Origin: Macrothele yani
Lineage: Eukaryota > Arthropoda > Arachnida > Araneae > Macrothelidae
NCBI GenBank assembly: GCA_039090855.1
Contig: CM077002.1
Location: 80,542,194 to 80,606,193, forward strand
DNA length: 64,000 bases
Direction: 5' to 3'
Shown here: piece after piece, positions 32,454 through 43,662 of the stretch
How the letters are laid out: every line of letters begins with the position of its first letter
Position numbering within the stretch: position 1 is the first letter of the stretch
The notes under the pieces: model-generated
Told to the model about the DNA's origin: nothing
Seen by the model: only the letters and a program-made list of their open reading frames with translations
Databases searched by the model: none
Translations under genes and position numbers: made by a program

Positions 32454-32616
32454 TGTGACGTGCCTGCCCAGCAGGACGCACACGATATTAAGGCAGATAG
32501 CAGCGATTGCGAACGTCCGCGTAGCTCAATTGGTAGAGCGACTTACTCCGGAATGAGGGGACCCGGGTTCGAGCCCCGGCGCGGACAAAAATGACGGAGA
32601 AATTTACTTCGTTATA
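32454..32616 (+). mobile_element. LTR copy of the tRNA-bearing miniature retroelement (short form)
   Basis: TGTGACG to CGTTATA, 163 bases. The tRNA-like part is the best preserved in the window: GTCCGCG pairs with CGCGGAC over seven bases, GCTC with GAGC, and CCGGG with CCCGG, with standard tRNA spacings. The would-be anticodon loop carries CCG, but its stem does not pair. No matching 4-bp duplication was found (GTTT against GTGG). Confidence 0.7.
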
Positions 32617-33584
32617 GTGGCGGATGGTGAGCATGCTATGAAAAGGTCAAATAACTTTGAGAGGCATAAGAGCCAAAAAAAGCACGCATATCACGTTCGC
32701 AGTTTAAGGTTATACTTGTGTGTTTTTCGACTACAAGGGTCATCACAAATTTATTGAACAGGGACAAACGGTCGTTCAACAATGCTATTTAGAGCTGTGG
32801 AAAATGTTACGGGATCCTATTTGAAGGAAAAGAGTTGAACTGTGGTCTGGCAATGTCCCAAGTCACGATGCGCTCAGCATTCGCGACTTCCTGGCTAAGA
32901 AACCAATTACCAAATTGGACAATCTATCCTATTTACCTGGCTTTGACCCTTCTCATTCTGACTCTTCCTAAACATAAAAATTGCCATAAAAGGACGAAGA
33001 TTTTCAGACATTTCTGGCATTAACCATAACGTGACAAAAGAAATCAGGAGTATTCAAAAAACAGAGTTCTAGGTATGTTTCCAGCAATGGCAACGACGTC
33101 TAATTAAATGCATAGCTGCGGAAGGGAATTACTTCGAAGGTGACTAGTGCACAAGAGCGCACACATTTTTTCTGCAAGGGAATTCCAGGAACTAAACTGC
33201 CACACTTCGTAGGTTTTGTTTGTTTTATCTCTACGGCGAAAGGTAACAAAACCTAATGAAAAGTACGGTATGTTACCTTCTTATGCAAATTGTTTTAACA
33301 TTCATGTCGAGTAGATTTCTCAGACTTATTTTAAACAACTTTTCCAGTTTTTCAGTGCAGCGTATTCTCCTGCATTCCTAAATTTAATTTAATTGTGAGG
33401 TATTTCGTCCACAAGTTCAAGTGCAGTCAGTCAACATTTAAGCTACATAAGCCACTTAAGCCACTTTTTATGTACACATTCGTATTATTCTCTGTAAATT
33501 GAACAAACGTTATTAACACTTCTTTTTGTAATTTAAAAGATAACTCTGTTAGGATTCAAACAAAGCGAGAACACAACAAATGGA
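32617..33584. other. Interval downstream of a possible gene end
   Basis: No gene or repeat was recognised. Confidence 0.35.
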
Positions 33585-33620
33585 CACAATATTTTATTCA
33601 TTATGAAAAACACATTTATT
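33585..33620 (-). promoter_or_regulatory. Possible polyadenylation signals
   Basis: On the minus strand, AATAAA occurs at about 33617-33612 and again in ATGAATAAAATATTG at about 33600. It is followed by TGTGTCCATTTGTTGTGTTC, a GU-rich stretch like a downstream element. This is the normal layout of an animal poly(A) site. It could also be chance in AT-rich DNA. Confidence 0.4.
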
Positions 33621-35630
33621 CCTTAGGAATTACATTCTAACTCGATGATGTGCAAATAAAAGTGTTCACAGGAACATTATATTTTCGTGAGTAAATTCAT
33701 TTCAGTTAAGAAAAGTACTTGTTTTCTAAACAAGTGACCTAGAAGTTTTGTAATGGAGCACAAACAACTTTTATCATTAACAAGGATTTTTAATAAATTT
33801 ATTTAAAATATATTTACAACCTGAGGTCTTTTTTTTTATTTCTGAGAGTTTTTGAACTAGAAGGGAAAATCCCGCTACTTCATGTACCAGATTCTGCTTT
33901 CGTTTTTCATATAAAAAAAACCAAACTGTTTCTTTTTTGTCAAGATATAGATCCTGCATTCGTACACAATCAGTACACATATAATACATAAGGAGCATGT
34001 CAAAAGGAACTCATCTCTTGGCCTTTAACTTCTTAGCTAATATATACAGAAATTACTTTGCTCTCAGACAACAGGCTTCTACGCTGTTGGTATGCTTGAA
34101 CTCCTGCAAGAACAGTTTCACCATCTGCTTTGTTGCATAAAACTGCAACAAAATCAACAGCAGGTGAAGAGATATTTAAGTTCATAGTTCACAAGAGACT
34201 CCTTTTGCCTACAGTCCAGTTGAAGTGCAAACGGTTTTATAGGGCAAATACGTTAGAATGAATGCATTGCCCTCTAAAAACTTGAATTCAAAAGTGCGCA
34301 GGACTTTTGAGATGAATATACCTTTTTTTTAATCTCGAGATATATGGAACTTATTCCCCTCATTATCTTTAGATGGCGATTTTTTTTTATTTCGCATTTA
34401 CCATTACTCATAAGATTTTAACAGGAGGACCACATAGTAGCTTTGTAGTTTCCGTTCTAGCAAGAATGGTTAATTTACCGAATTTGTCAATGAAATTTAT
34501 AATTACACAACATCATTTTCGATATCTGAAAAAGTTATTTTCTTAATATGTTAAAAACATCTGCTGCATTTTTCTCATAATCTGCATTGTCTTTGACATT
34601 TCAAACACATATGGCGTTATGTTTGATGAAGAAGTCATCTGTTTAGTTACGGATCAGGTCCTTGATGGCATGTTACTACTTTCTGCATCAAACAAGGTGC
34701 TTAAAAAACGTAAGTTCACAGAAATATGTATGCGCACAACTTTGAAGATACATAGTAAATAAAATCGAAACTTTCATACACTTTCAAAGATCTTTGTGTT
34801 CTGTTTAGATGGAATTTTAATTTAGTTTCCGCATGTTGATTTAACTTTAAAGAAAGGTAATTCATTCCTCATATTGTAAACATGAGAATCTTATTATGCG
34901 CTGTTTTGGTTCATTTCCCCATAGAAAAATCTTTTCTTCCATGATGAAAAAACAAGTACCATAGGTTGAGCATTTAGCTTATTTTCACAACGCATACTAA
35001 AAAGTGTCACAAGGTAGTGATGAAATTCAAATGTCCTTTTATAGAGTTTGCTTTTTAAATGACTTTGACAAACTGAAGCGTAAATGCGAAAATGTTGAAT
35101 GATCTTACTTTTTCTTGGTTATAACTTAAATCTTCCAAGCAGAGAAATTGCCGCTGCCAATTTTTGAAGTAAGCAATCTCTTTCACAGGGTTTTTAGTGT
35201 TTTACAACAAAAAGTTGCGTGTTGTTCAGAAATACTGACAATGTTCGTCCAGAAGTAAGGCAATTTCTCGTATTACTCCCAAATCAAATTTTCAAGAAGA
35301 AAGTAAGAACTATTGCATTTTAACAAAAGGTTTATGCTGTTGTCAGGAGGGAATCTAACCCAGTGATCAAACCTTGAAATCGTTTCTTCTCTCTCATTTT
35401 CTTGCAAAAAAGGTACAAGAATAATAAGATCCATCTCTAAATGTAGGAGCTCTGTGTCTGTTGCAAAAAACAGATTTCATGTTAAGCTGATGCAGCAGCT
35501 TATCATTGAGATTTAACCTGTTCGAAACAGAATTTGTCTTTTTCCAAAACCAGTTGCCAAACTCATGCAGATGTTCTGCATATCATACTGATGGGTCGAA
35601 CCCTCGAGATGCGATGACGGCTTTGCTGTG
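33621..35630 (-). other. Possible 3' untranslated region
   Basis: Two kilobases, AT-rich and without any recognised transposon or SINE, unlike most of the window. It lies between a strong minus-strand splice acceptor with a short coding tail (35631-35702) and the poly(A) signals near 33600. A second good acceptor, ATTTTGTTGCAG, lies at about 34143; the sequence after it could be an alternative last exon. Confidence 0.3.
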
Positions 35631-35702
35631 TCAGCTCTGCAGATGTTCTGGAAAGTCATCGTAAAATGATATGCAGTTGTCATGGGTGTCGCTGTCCCAG
35701 TT
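35631..35702 (-). CDS. Candidate terminal exon of an unidentified host gene
   Basis: On the minus strand, a long pyrimidine tract (TTTCTTTCTTTTTTCTTTTC) ends in TCAG at 35703. The next bases read NWDSDTHDNCISFYDDFPEH and three more residues, then TGA at 35633-35631: an acidic 23-residue tail. A second phase stays open for about 60 codons, so the frame is not certain. The acceptor is one of the two best in the window, and no transposon motif is near. I do not recognise the protein. Upstream exons would lie at higher coordinates. I rate it as a plausible but unproven last exon. Confidence 0.35.
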   Translation of the reverse strand, partial: NWDSDTHDNCISFYDDFPEHLQS

Positions 35703-36484
35703 CTGAGAAAAGAAAAAAGAAAGAAATGAACATTTTAGCGTGATCATGAAGAGAAAAACAAACATTACTGTGTGAGACAAAATACAGAAAAAGAACGTAA
35801 GAAAAATGTTTCACTTTACCACACATTTACTTAACAAATGATATCATACAAATTTTTCTCTAGAAGTATGACAGTGCTAAGAATCAGGGAAACAGAAATT
35901 CCCTCTATAGAGGATGAGCAAGTTAAATTCATTAAAAAATGGAGGAAATCCTAGTGCTCTCTTACTTGTAACGATGTCGGAACCATTCCAAATTCCCCAG
36001 TCATGAGGCACTCCTGAATGTACTCGTAGATTTTAGAGCGACTTCAGTAGTGTTAATATCATATTCAACAGTCTTTTCAATTTTCATAATTAATTTAAAA
36101 TCATGAAAAAACAAGTAACAACTGCATATCTTATATAGGTTTAGCATTTAAAATTAGTCAGGAAGAAGCAGTTTTTTTTTAATTTCGCTGGATGTTCCAA
36201 ATTTTTGCAAATGTACTCTAATAAGATTTCAGCCACTGCAAAATTTTACGTCTCACTAACAATAAAAGACTTATTTCCGAGAACTACTACTGAAAAGAAA
36301 ATTTAAGAGGAAACATTCTGTAGAAATATTTGAGAAAACATTTACTTGCATTCACATTTCACAAACCATTCCTCAGTTCATAACATTTGCCCATCACTGA
36401 AATTACACGGGTATCATGTATCTAGAAAGCCAAATGCACGTTATGATCCAAAATGCTATTTTAAAATTTTTATATTACTTTGGC
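35703..36484. other. Probable intron or spacer
   Basis: AT-rich; nothing was recognised except the pyrimidine tract of the acceptor at its left edge. Confidence 0.3.
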
Positions 36485-36700
36485 TAGCCCTGGGAGCCAA
36501 ATGGTCTCAGTTCTGGCTCCTCACCATTCCTCTTAGATAGCCCCAGGTTCGAGTACCGGTTAAGCCATGAGTGGTATGCTTGTCTGATGGCGCTGTCCAT
36601 TCCTTGGAACAAATGACCCTAAATTACGGACGAGCGACTGCTTTAGCCCTTAGAGTCGCTTATAGTGGTCGTTAAACCGCGAAACAAAACAAAAATTGAA
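36485..36700 (+). mobile_element. tRNA-derived SINE, family B, diverged
   Basis: GTTCGAGTACCGG (B box), AAGCCATGAGTGG, CCCTAAATTACGGACGAGCG, GCTTATAGTGGTCGTTAAAC and an A-rich end match the family B order. It has many substitutions. Confidence 0.75.
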
Positions 36701-37869
36701 ACGGAATGAATAATAAAAAGAAACGAATAAATATGGACCCCTTGGTGTTTGAATGGTCTAGGGTGGGACCCCATAACTTCTAGTAGTTTGGAGCTGAATT
36801 CGTGTCACGGGTGAGATATAGACGTCATGCTTACACACTGGTCCTCTGCTTTATCTAGAATTTTATATTGATATGATAAAAATGCTTACACATTCACTCA
36901 AATACCCACCCTCATATGCTCTCACGCACTTATAGGAATTGATAAAATACTTTTAAAAAGTAACAATTCGGGCAAGAGGAATTTCGTAATACACTTTTTT
37001 GACAGGAGGAAAATGCATTTATATCCACTATCTGAATACTTTTTCGTCCTTTCTAGCGCTTTATGCCATGTAGAAAAATACAGCAATGCTATGAAAGAAA
37101 CGGACATATGCACTCGTTTATGCCAGGGAAAAACAAAAACTGATATTTGAAGTTTTGGAGCGCTCCCATGTTGTGAGCTATGTGGAAAATTCTAAAAGTT
37201 CCAAATCAAATTAGATTTTTCTATAAACAGAAAATACCGTATGATTTTATTCTACATCTTGGAAGTCAATGCCACTAATAAGAAAACAATTGTAATAAAA
37301 CAAAACCGATAAGTCTGGATCAAGGATCCTACCTTACCGCATCGCCTCAAACAGAAATTTTGTAATGCATAAACATAGTATCATGTAATACCAAAATGCA
37401 CATTAAAAGTAAATTGTGACACAGAAAAATCTAGGAAATATATGAAAAATCTTAGGCAGAAATTTCCTTTACTAAATCTCAAAATAATATGTTCCCCTAA
37501 AGATCTCGTAAAGAAAGGTTGCAATGATAAAAGTTCTACAAATTTGCGACATCTAGAGGAAAAGTTATGCAGACGAAAAGTTGGAAAATAAACGAAAAAT
37601 CTTGATTAGGGAAATGCTTATTTGATTCATAAAATGTTTTTTCAGTTTGACTTCTAAGGTCAGTGAAATAATAGCGCATGCATACATACAATTGCCTTCC
37701 TAACCAGAGAAAACTGAAAATGGGGAGGAACACTTGGATTTGGTCGTCTTAGTCCTATTAAGGAATTTTTCTGCTTGCATTTCTTGAAATAGTGATACCG
37801 TGGAAAATAAAAACACCTAACGCCGAAAATGTGAAATTTTTGAATTTTTGAAGAATCATGGATGGATGG
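36701..37869. other. Interval without recognised features
   Basis: AT-rich with no recognisable coding. Confidence 0.4.
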
Positions 37870-38045
37870 GCTCAAGATAATGTTTTCGGCCGGAGTTGTG
37901 AACTTTCGATTCCTGCTCCAGGACGACGAAATTTTAAAGTTTTCGGATATAATCTGACTTACCAACCTTGTCCCATTTACACTAAAAATCGGATTGTCAT
38001 CTTCAAAATTTGTATTATATGGTGTAATCCCGTATTTCATTCGTG
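37870..38045 (+). repeat. SINE-like repeat family D, copy 1
   Basis: Shares GCTCCAGGACGA, AGTTTTCGGATAT, ATCTGACTTACC and ATCGGATTGTCATC, followed by TTCAAAATTTGTA, with two copies at 45.4-45.75 kb. TTTCGATTCCT just before the shared part resembles a B box, so a tRNA-derived origin is likely. The A box was not found. Confidence 0.6.
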
Positions 38046-38465
38046 ATTTTCCTGTTTTATTAGAAACATGCAATGTTCAAACGTTCACTGTAAAGTTAAG
38101 GATGGTGATTATTGGCTGGTGTCAAAGCCGTCGTTGGCTATCACAAGAATTTCCTCAGTTCATTTCTTGCGTCACATCAATGGAAAGTGTGTTTTAAATA
38201 CAAAAAAAAAAGTAAACTAATGCAGCTTCTGTTGTACCTGAAGTCTGTATCGTTTGACAAAGATATTTGGTGCTGTTTTAAAGAATTGATACCAGAATCG
38301 ATGTATCTAGATTGACAGAACTTCGTACTCGTGTTGGAAGCATTTTCAAAAGTACGCAAAAAAGTGCCACCCAAAGAAAAAGACCCACGAGAAAGACAGT
38401 AGGCATATAAACGAAAATATATAAAACGGATTTGGATCCACTTTCAAGAGACTCGCATAATTTAA
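38046..38465. other. Interval without recognised features
   Basis: No gene or repeat was recognised. Confidence 0.35.
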
Positions 38466-38898
38466 CTTCATTATCATCAACCATCTCAGTCCACTGCTGG
38501 ATGAAGTCTCTCCAGTGGACCATCTCAGTCCACTGCTGGTTTAATTCTTTGTCTTCAGCAATTCTCTTCCATGTTACTCTGGTATGCGTTCGAGTGCAAT
38601 CCACTCAAATCGCACGTGTTCTTCTTCTGGGTATTTTCCTGTTCTTTGGTATACAGTCTAGTATTTCAGTTGTCCAACGATGGTCAGTTCTTCTGGAAAT
38701 ATGCCTATCCCATTGCCAATCACGGATCTTTATTTTGATCATCACGCCATCAACTGTCTTCATTTTCCTCATCTATCAGTTTCTCTTCCTATCTTTCCTC
38801 GTTACACAAAGTATGTATCTCAGAGTTTTCCGCAGCCTCTGTACTTCTCTTTTGTTAAGGTACATGTCTCTGATCTATAAGAGAGAACTGAAAGGATG
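38466..38898 (-). mobile_element. Decayed RTE-like LINE fragment, 3' part
   Basis: Matches 13545-13965 of the long LINE with many substitutions, for example CAGTCCACTGCTGG, TTTCTCTTCCTATCTTTCC and GTACTTCTCTTTTGTTAAGG. The first 60 bases contain a tandem duplication of a CATCTCAGTCCACTGCTGG unit. It is interrupted at 38898 by the miniature LTR element and resumes at 39403. Confidence 0.8.
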
Positions 38899-39078
38899 TG
38901 TAACGTACCAGGAGATGTGACGTACCTGCCAGAAGGACGCACACGACATAAAGGCAGATAGGAATCAGAATAAAATGTCCGCGTAGCTCAACTGGTAGAG
39001 TGACTTATTCCGGAATGAGGGGATCCGGGTTCGAATCCTGGCGTGGACAGAAATGACGGAGAAATTTACTTCGTTATA
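38899..39078 (+). repeat. 5' LTR with tRNA-like domain
   Basis: Leader of about 75 bases, then a tRNA-like block (GTAGCTCAACTGGTAGAG A box; GGTTCGAATCC B box), then GACGGAGAAATTTACTTCG and the terminal CGTTATA. If the boxes work, Pol III could start transcription inside the LTR. Confidence 0.8.
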
Positions 39079-39079
39079 A

Positions 39080-39098
39080 TGGTGCCCGAACTGTCCGG
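39080..39098 (+). other. Primer-binding-site-like sequence
   Basis: TGGTGCCCGAACTGTCCGG begins one base after the 5' LTR. TGG pairs with a tRNA CCA end. The following GCCCGAAC is shared with Lys-tRNA primer sites, but the rest differs, so the primer tRNA is uncertain. Confidence 0.6.
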
Positions 39099-39175
39099 AT
39101 GACCCGACCGTTCAAAATCTCGCATTGGTGCGATGTTATTTCCACACCGCGAGATAGGAAAAATAAGAGCAGCAC

Positions 39176-39222
39176 TTCGAAAGAAAAAAAAAAAAAAAGA
39201 AAAGAAAAATAAGGGGAGATGA
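39176..39222 (+). other. Polypurine tract before the 3' LTR
   Basis: Almost only A and G over about 40 bases, ending AAGGGGAGATGA directly before TGTAACG. This is the position and composition of a plus-strand primer. Confidence 0.65.
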
Positions 39223-39402
39223 TGTAACGTACCAGGAGATGTGACGTACCTGCCAGAAGGACGCACACGACATAAAGGCAGATAGGAATCAGAATACATG
39301 TCCGCGTAGCTTAATTGGTAGAGCAACTTATTCCGGAATGAGTGGACCCGGGTTCGCATCCCGGCGTAGACCAAAAATGACGGAGAAATTCACTTCGTTA
39401 TA
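39223..39402 (+). repeat. 3' LTR with tRNA-like domain
   Basis: Same length and layout as the 5' LTR. The A box reads GTAGCTTAATTGGTAGAGC and the B box GGTTCGCATCC, with one base changed from the usual GGTTCGAATCC. It is followed by the GATG duplication. Confidence 0.8.
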
Positions 39403-39680
39403 GATGCATTCATTAAATACTTTTCTTTTGAGACATAGTAGTGAATTGCTCATGCAAATTTTATTGATCCTTCCAAGTGCACTTTAGCCAAGTTTAATAC
39501 TCCTTTTAATTTTTCTTCGATATGGACCTAGCTTGATATCTATTGTCCAAGGCAGATATAGGCGTAAGTTACTTCTAAATTTGCCTCTCCAACCTATAAA
39601 GGTTCATTTCATGTAAAAGCATGCACATCAATTGCGTTTTGTGTAAGTTCATTTTAAGTTCCACTTTAACTTTTTTACTT
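39403..39680 (-). mobile_element. Decayed RTE-like LINE fragment, continuation
   Basis: Resumes the LINE interrupted at 38898; it matches about 13963-14226 of the long copy (GATGCATTCATTAAATACTT, TTTTCTTTTGAGACATA, CTTGATATCTATTGTCCAAG). Confidence 0.8.
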
Positions 39681-40322
39681 TAAAAACGGCAGCATTCACA
39701 ACTATCAAAACTCAGACATATGGTGAACCGGCTGTTAAAGTCCCATAATCAGGGCGGTTGGTGCTGAACGCCAAATTACTAGCTGCAGGTTGAGTCTTTT
39801 CTCCCCCCCAACCCCCCAGACAACATCTCTCTGTTGGAGAAAACTAATTTTGGAGATTTTTCAAAGTTCATGAAGATGAACATTCGAAAAATAGAGAAAG
39901 CGAGAAAAGGAAAAGCCCTAAAGAAACGAGAGAGTAAAGGTAGAGATCACTGATGCTCCGATGCCACACCCATAAGCAGGAAGTTGGGTTTTTACGTAGC
40001 TTTATTGGTAACTGAACTGGGAGAGCATTTCGTTTGGACCGGCTTATGGATCTCAGACCCTGAAGCACATGAATAAACTTATTTCTGAATAGAACTGTGT
40101 TGGATATTCCTGTGACGCAGCATCAAATTTATGACTCTGTCACAGCAATAAATGAATAATTAATTATTGCCGTGCAAAAGATGAGGGTGATTACGAATAG
40201 ATATTCTGCAGTCCAAACTGAACATATGTACATAATTTTAATTGGTTAGCTTTAGCAGCATTTCGTCTGACAGGTTCTGAATGAGCCATGCAGAGTTGGA
40301 GGCCAGCAGCTATATTTTTATA
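39681..40322. other. Interval without recognised gene
   Basis: Short pyrimidine- and C-rich patch at about 39800-39820; nothing else was recognised. Confidence 0.35.
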
Positions 40323-41567
40323 CGATGGTTGTACCGAAAGTAATGCAAACGTTGGCATAACTTTTTTATTAACTGACAGAGGTTGTTAAAATTGTACATG
40401 ATGGTTCAGAAGTTGGTTCTTTCTCCATACAAAGGTGCTACTCAATAAAGTCTCCATCACAAGCGATGCATTTGCGTCATCGTTGAACCTAACTCTCGAA
40501 TTCTCTCTGAAAAACTTCAGGTGTGGACTGCTGTACCCACTTCTTCACAGCCACTTTCATCTCGCCTGTGTCATCAAATCGTTGTCCCCAGAGCCTGTCC
40601 CTCATTGGACTGAAGAGATAGAAGTCGGAGGACGCCAGATCTAGGCTGTACGGTGGACGGGAGACCTCCCACCAACCTAATTTACTGATCGCCTGATTTG
40701 TTGGCAAAGATGTGTGTGACCTGGATCATTTTCAGATTCTTGTTCGGTGTCTTCCTCCTTATGCCTTCTCTAAACTCCTTGAGTGCCTCAATGTAACGCT
40801 CGCTGGCTATGGTACGGCCATGTTCCAGAAAATCAAGGAGAATGACATCCCTGTCATTCCAAAAAACAGTCACCATGAGTTTCTGTGCTGATCGCTGGCT
40901 CTTGAACATATTAAGCCTTGTTGAAGAGGTGTTATGCCATTCCATGGATTGATTCTTTGTTTCCGGATCGTAAAACACTGCACCTTTTCTTCGTCACGTT
41001 TCATACCCTGTCACCAGATCAGAAAAAATCGTGTCTTCATTGGCTTCAAACGCTTCCAGCAGATCAGAGCAGACTTCCACCCTTCTCTCCACCAAATTGG
41101 GAGTCAGCTGCCGAAGTACCCACTTTGCACACACTTCCTGATGCCCTAAGTCTTCCACCATCTTCTGTAGGGCATTGTGACCACAGTCCAGTTGCGCAAC
41201 AAGCTCACGGATTGTGATTCGTCTCTCAGCGCGAATCAATTCATCCCCTCGCTCACTATTCATGTCAGTGGTCTCAGATGATGGTCTCTCACTGCTGCTT
41301 TGTCTTCAATGCTGGTTTCCCTTTCTCTAAACTGTTTCATCTATCTGTGCACATTGATCTTGTCAATGGTGTCACTTCCGTAAACATTCTGTAGCCTTCT
41401 GTGGATGTCTGACAGCCTATACCCTTCCTTTGTCAAGAACTCAATGATGACGAAAAAGTGTTACTATAGAGGAAGAGTTACTCTACCAACATGTGCAATT
41501 TAAACGACCTCTGCCAATTAATAAAAAAGCTATGCCCACTTTTAGATTACCTTCAGTACAATCCCCG
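40323..41567 (-). mobile_element. mariner element, full span, TA-flanked
   Basis: Inverted repeats of more than 50 bases: TTGTACCGAAAGTAATG at 40329 against TTGTACTGAAGGTAATC on the other strand at 41561, continuing through CTTTTTTATTAA and GGCAGAGG-like sequence. TA occurs at 40321-40322 and 41568-41569. The length, 1.25 kb, is usual for mariner. Confidence 0.8.
40410..41455 (-). pseudogene. mariner transposase (DD34D type), broken
   Basis: Minus-strand blocks in order: EGYRLSDIHRRLQNVYGSD (helix-turn-helix), ITIRELVAQLDCGHNALQKM, KWVLRQLTPNLVERRVEVCS, VTGYETWVFYDPETKNQSME, MVTVFWNDRDVILLDFLE, ERYIEALKEFREGIRR, and PPYSLDLASSDFYLFSPMRD (third Asp). The first catalytic Asp is Tyr (GYET), and the second Asp block is lost at a frameshift near 40700. 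Further stops lie in the N-terminal part. It is inactive. Confidence 0.8.
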
Positions 41568-41731
41568 TATAAGAACACACGCTCACGTACACATATACAT
41601 GTACCAGTGATTTAGCGTAACATTCAGTATGTTTTCACTTGTTTTTATTTATTTAATTGGCATAGAAGTATTGCTATGTAATTCCGGTATACAGCTTGTG
41701 GGGTAAGGGGTGGACATAGACTGTCAAATCG

Positions 41732-41965
41732 ATCTGGTTATTTTAAATTTTTACATGTCCTGGTGTTTTTTTTATCATAAACTAGATTGATGAGGAGGAA
41801 ATAGAAAACAAGTAATGTCTTAATATAATTTTATTGTGCAAAATATCTGGTTATTTTGAATTTTTACCCGTCCTGGTGTTTTTTTTATCATAAACTAGAT
41901 TGATGAGGAGGTAATACAGTAGAAAACAAATAATATCTTTATATAATTTTATTGTGAAAAATATT
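41732..41965 (+). repeat. 113-bp tandem duplication
   Basis: ATCTGGTTATTTTRAATTTT starts at 41732 and 41845. Both copies contain CATAAACTAGATTGATGAGG and AATATAATTTTATTGTG-like sequence, with small indels. Confidence 0.85.
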
Positions 41966-43662
41966 TATGAAAAAATAAGCATCGGTAACATATTTAAATC
42001 ATAAACTAAAATAATTGTCTTTAGTCATGACAAATAATGTTGTTATGTTTTTTACGAAAACCAGTTTTAAAAAGGGAAATGGCTAAATTTATTGTTTAAA
42101 GAACCACGGAGTTATCCTTCCGACGCGAGTAGCACTTTGGTAAAGAGGAAAGAGACCAGTTCGGCTACTGTAAGTAATGCTCGTATATTCATGGGCTGTT
42201 AGTAACAATGTCGGCGTAATGTTTATTAATGTTCATTCACAGACATTCATGTTTGGCCATCTTTGGATATCACAGTGTTTTGTGTTTATGCTGAAATTTG
42301 TGCATTTCAGTTATTTAAGTTATGCATACTGTACTGACTTTCTAGTTAAATTACTAGTGCTTTCCGGCTCTTGATCTAGTGGTGGGGAATCGTTGAAGAC
42401 CAAATTCAGATGTGTAATTAGGTTCAAATTATTCCTGAAGCGCATCATTTGCTGTCCGAAAAATATTTACGTGATGATTTGGTGTCAGCTGTGGGGCAGA
42501 GGTCTTTTTATAGGTTACTATATCTATCAATCCTATTTGTACCGTAAGACATGATTTTCATTTTCCATGCTCACTTGTATGAGCAATTTTACTAAACATA
42601 CTATACCATACTAATGCTAATTTTATTTATTTACATAAATATTGATGAATCGGCTTTCAACTGGCCCGGTCATTCAGCACTCGATGGTTAATGGCCCGTC
42701 AGTCCTTGTACAACCTGCATTCATTGGAAGACACGGGACATTTAGAAATTACAAAATGACAATAAAACTGCTAATGATTGATAATAAATCACAACATGAT
42801 ACAATAAAGCAGCCAGTTATGCTTTGATACCCAGAAGAATGCAAACAAGCTTTAGAATCGGGCAGTTAGGTTGGTTGTAAGTTAGTGATGAAACAGAGAA
42901 GAAATACAGGTTGTTTTCTAACTAGGAAAGGCCATACTTTCTTCGCAAGGGAAGAACTTATTTTTTTTAATGCTTTTTGCTTTTCTCTTTGCAAGATTTA
43001 TTTTGTTTTTGTTTTTGCTTCAGCTAAAACAGAATTGTTTGGTCTTATCCTTACTTCATTCGAAATAGATGATTTATATCGTGGGTAAATTCCCTTATTC
43101 CAGCTGGAATATACACTTATGATTTATTGTTCTTTGCTCTAGGTAAATTAGACGTATCCTGCGATTTTTGCTTGGCTCATTTGAAATGTATCTAACTGTC
43201 ATCTATTTCTTTTTTCATACATTTACTACTGCACAATGTTTTAAGTTTCGCGCGCGCAAAAAAAAAAAAAAAAAAACGTTCTTCTTAAATTACAAGGATT
43301 TTTTCAAATTTTTATTCTTGTAATCCTACCTTCCACTAGACATGCTAAAAATTAAGAAGCTATTAAATATGGTATTAAAGACATTAAAATGCCTGAATCG
43401 ATACTCTTCGAATTCTCATGAGGAAATTCAAAGTAATTTTGTTCTGCTTAATGCAGTTCTTCCAAAACGTTCTTTAAAACCTCGGTTTCTAAAAAATACG
43501 ATCATCCGTTTTTTAAGAAAATAAAAAATTTAGATTTACTGAATTAACAACTCCGGGAGATCACCAGATGCAAATGTAATTTTTGCTCCACATAAATTAA
43601 GAAATCTGAAAAGTTCATTTAAATTTCTTATGGCAGCGAACATCTTCGTAGAAAATTTTATA
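41966..43662. other. Interval without recognised gene
   Basis: AT-rich with a CGCGCG-poly(A) run at 43251-43277. No coding recognised. Confidence 0.4.

Larger units (their letters stand above)
38899..39402 (+). mobile_element. Complete miniature LTR retroelement (TRIM) with a tRNA-like sequence in each LTR
   Basis: The structure is a 180-bp LTR (38899-39078), a 144-bp interior (39079-39222) and a 180-bp LTR (39223-39402). Both LTRs run TGTAACG to CGTTATA and differ at about 14 positions by eye. The interior starts, one base after the LTR, with TGGTGCCCGAACTGTCCGG, like a tRNA primer-binding site (the first twelve bases differ from the Lys-type TGGCGCCCGAAC at one). It ends in an A/G run and AAGGGGAGATGA, like a polypurine tract. 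The 4-bp duplication GATG flanks it (38895-38898, 39403-39406). The host sequence is a LINE fragment whose paralogue near 13963 reads straight across. It encodes no protein, so replication would need proteins from an autonomous element. Confidence 0.85.

Noticed and set aside
38899..39402. Two independent SINE insertions side by side
   Set aside because: The spacer starts like a primer site and ends in a purine tract, the outer 4-bp duplication encloses both copies, and the copies have no tails. One LTR-type element explains all of this.
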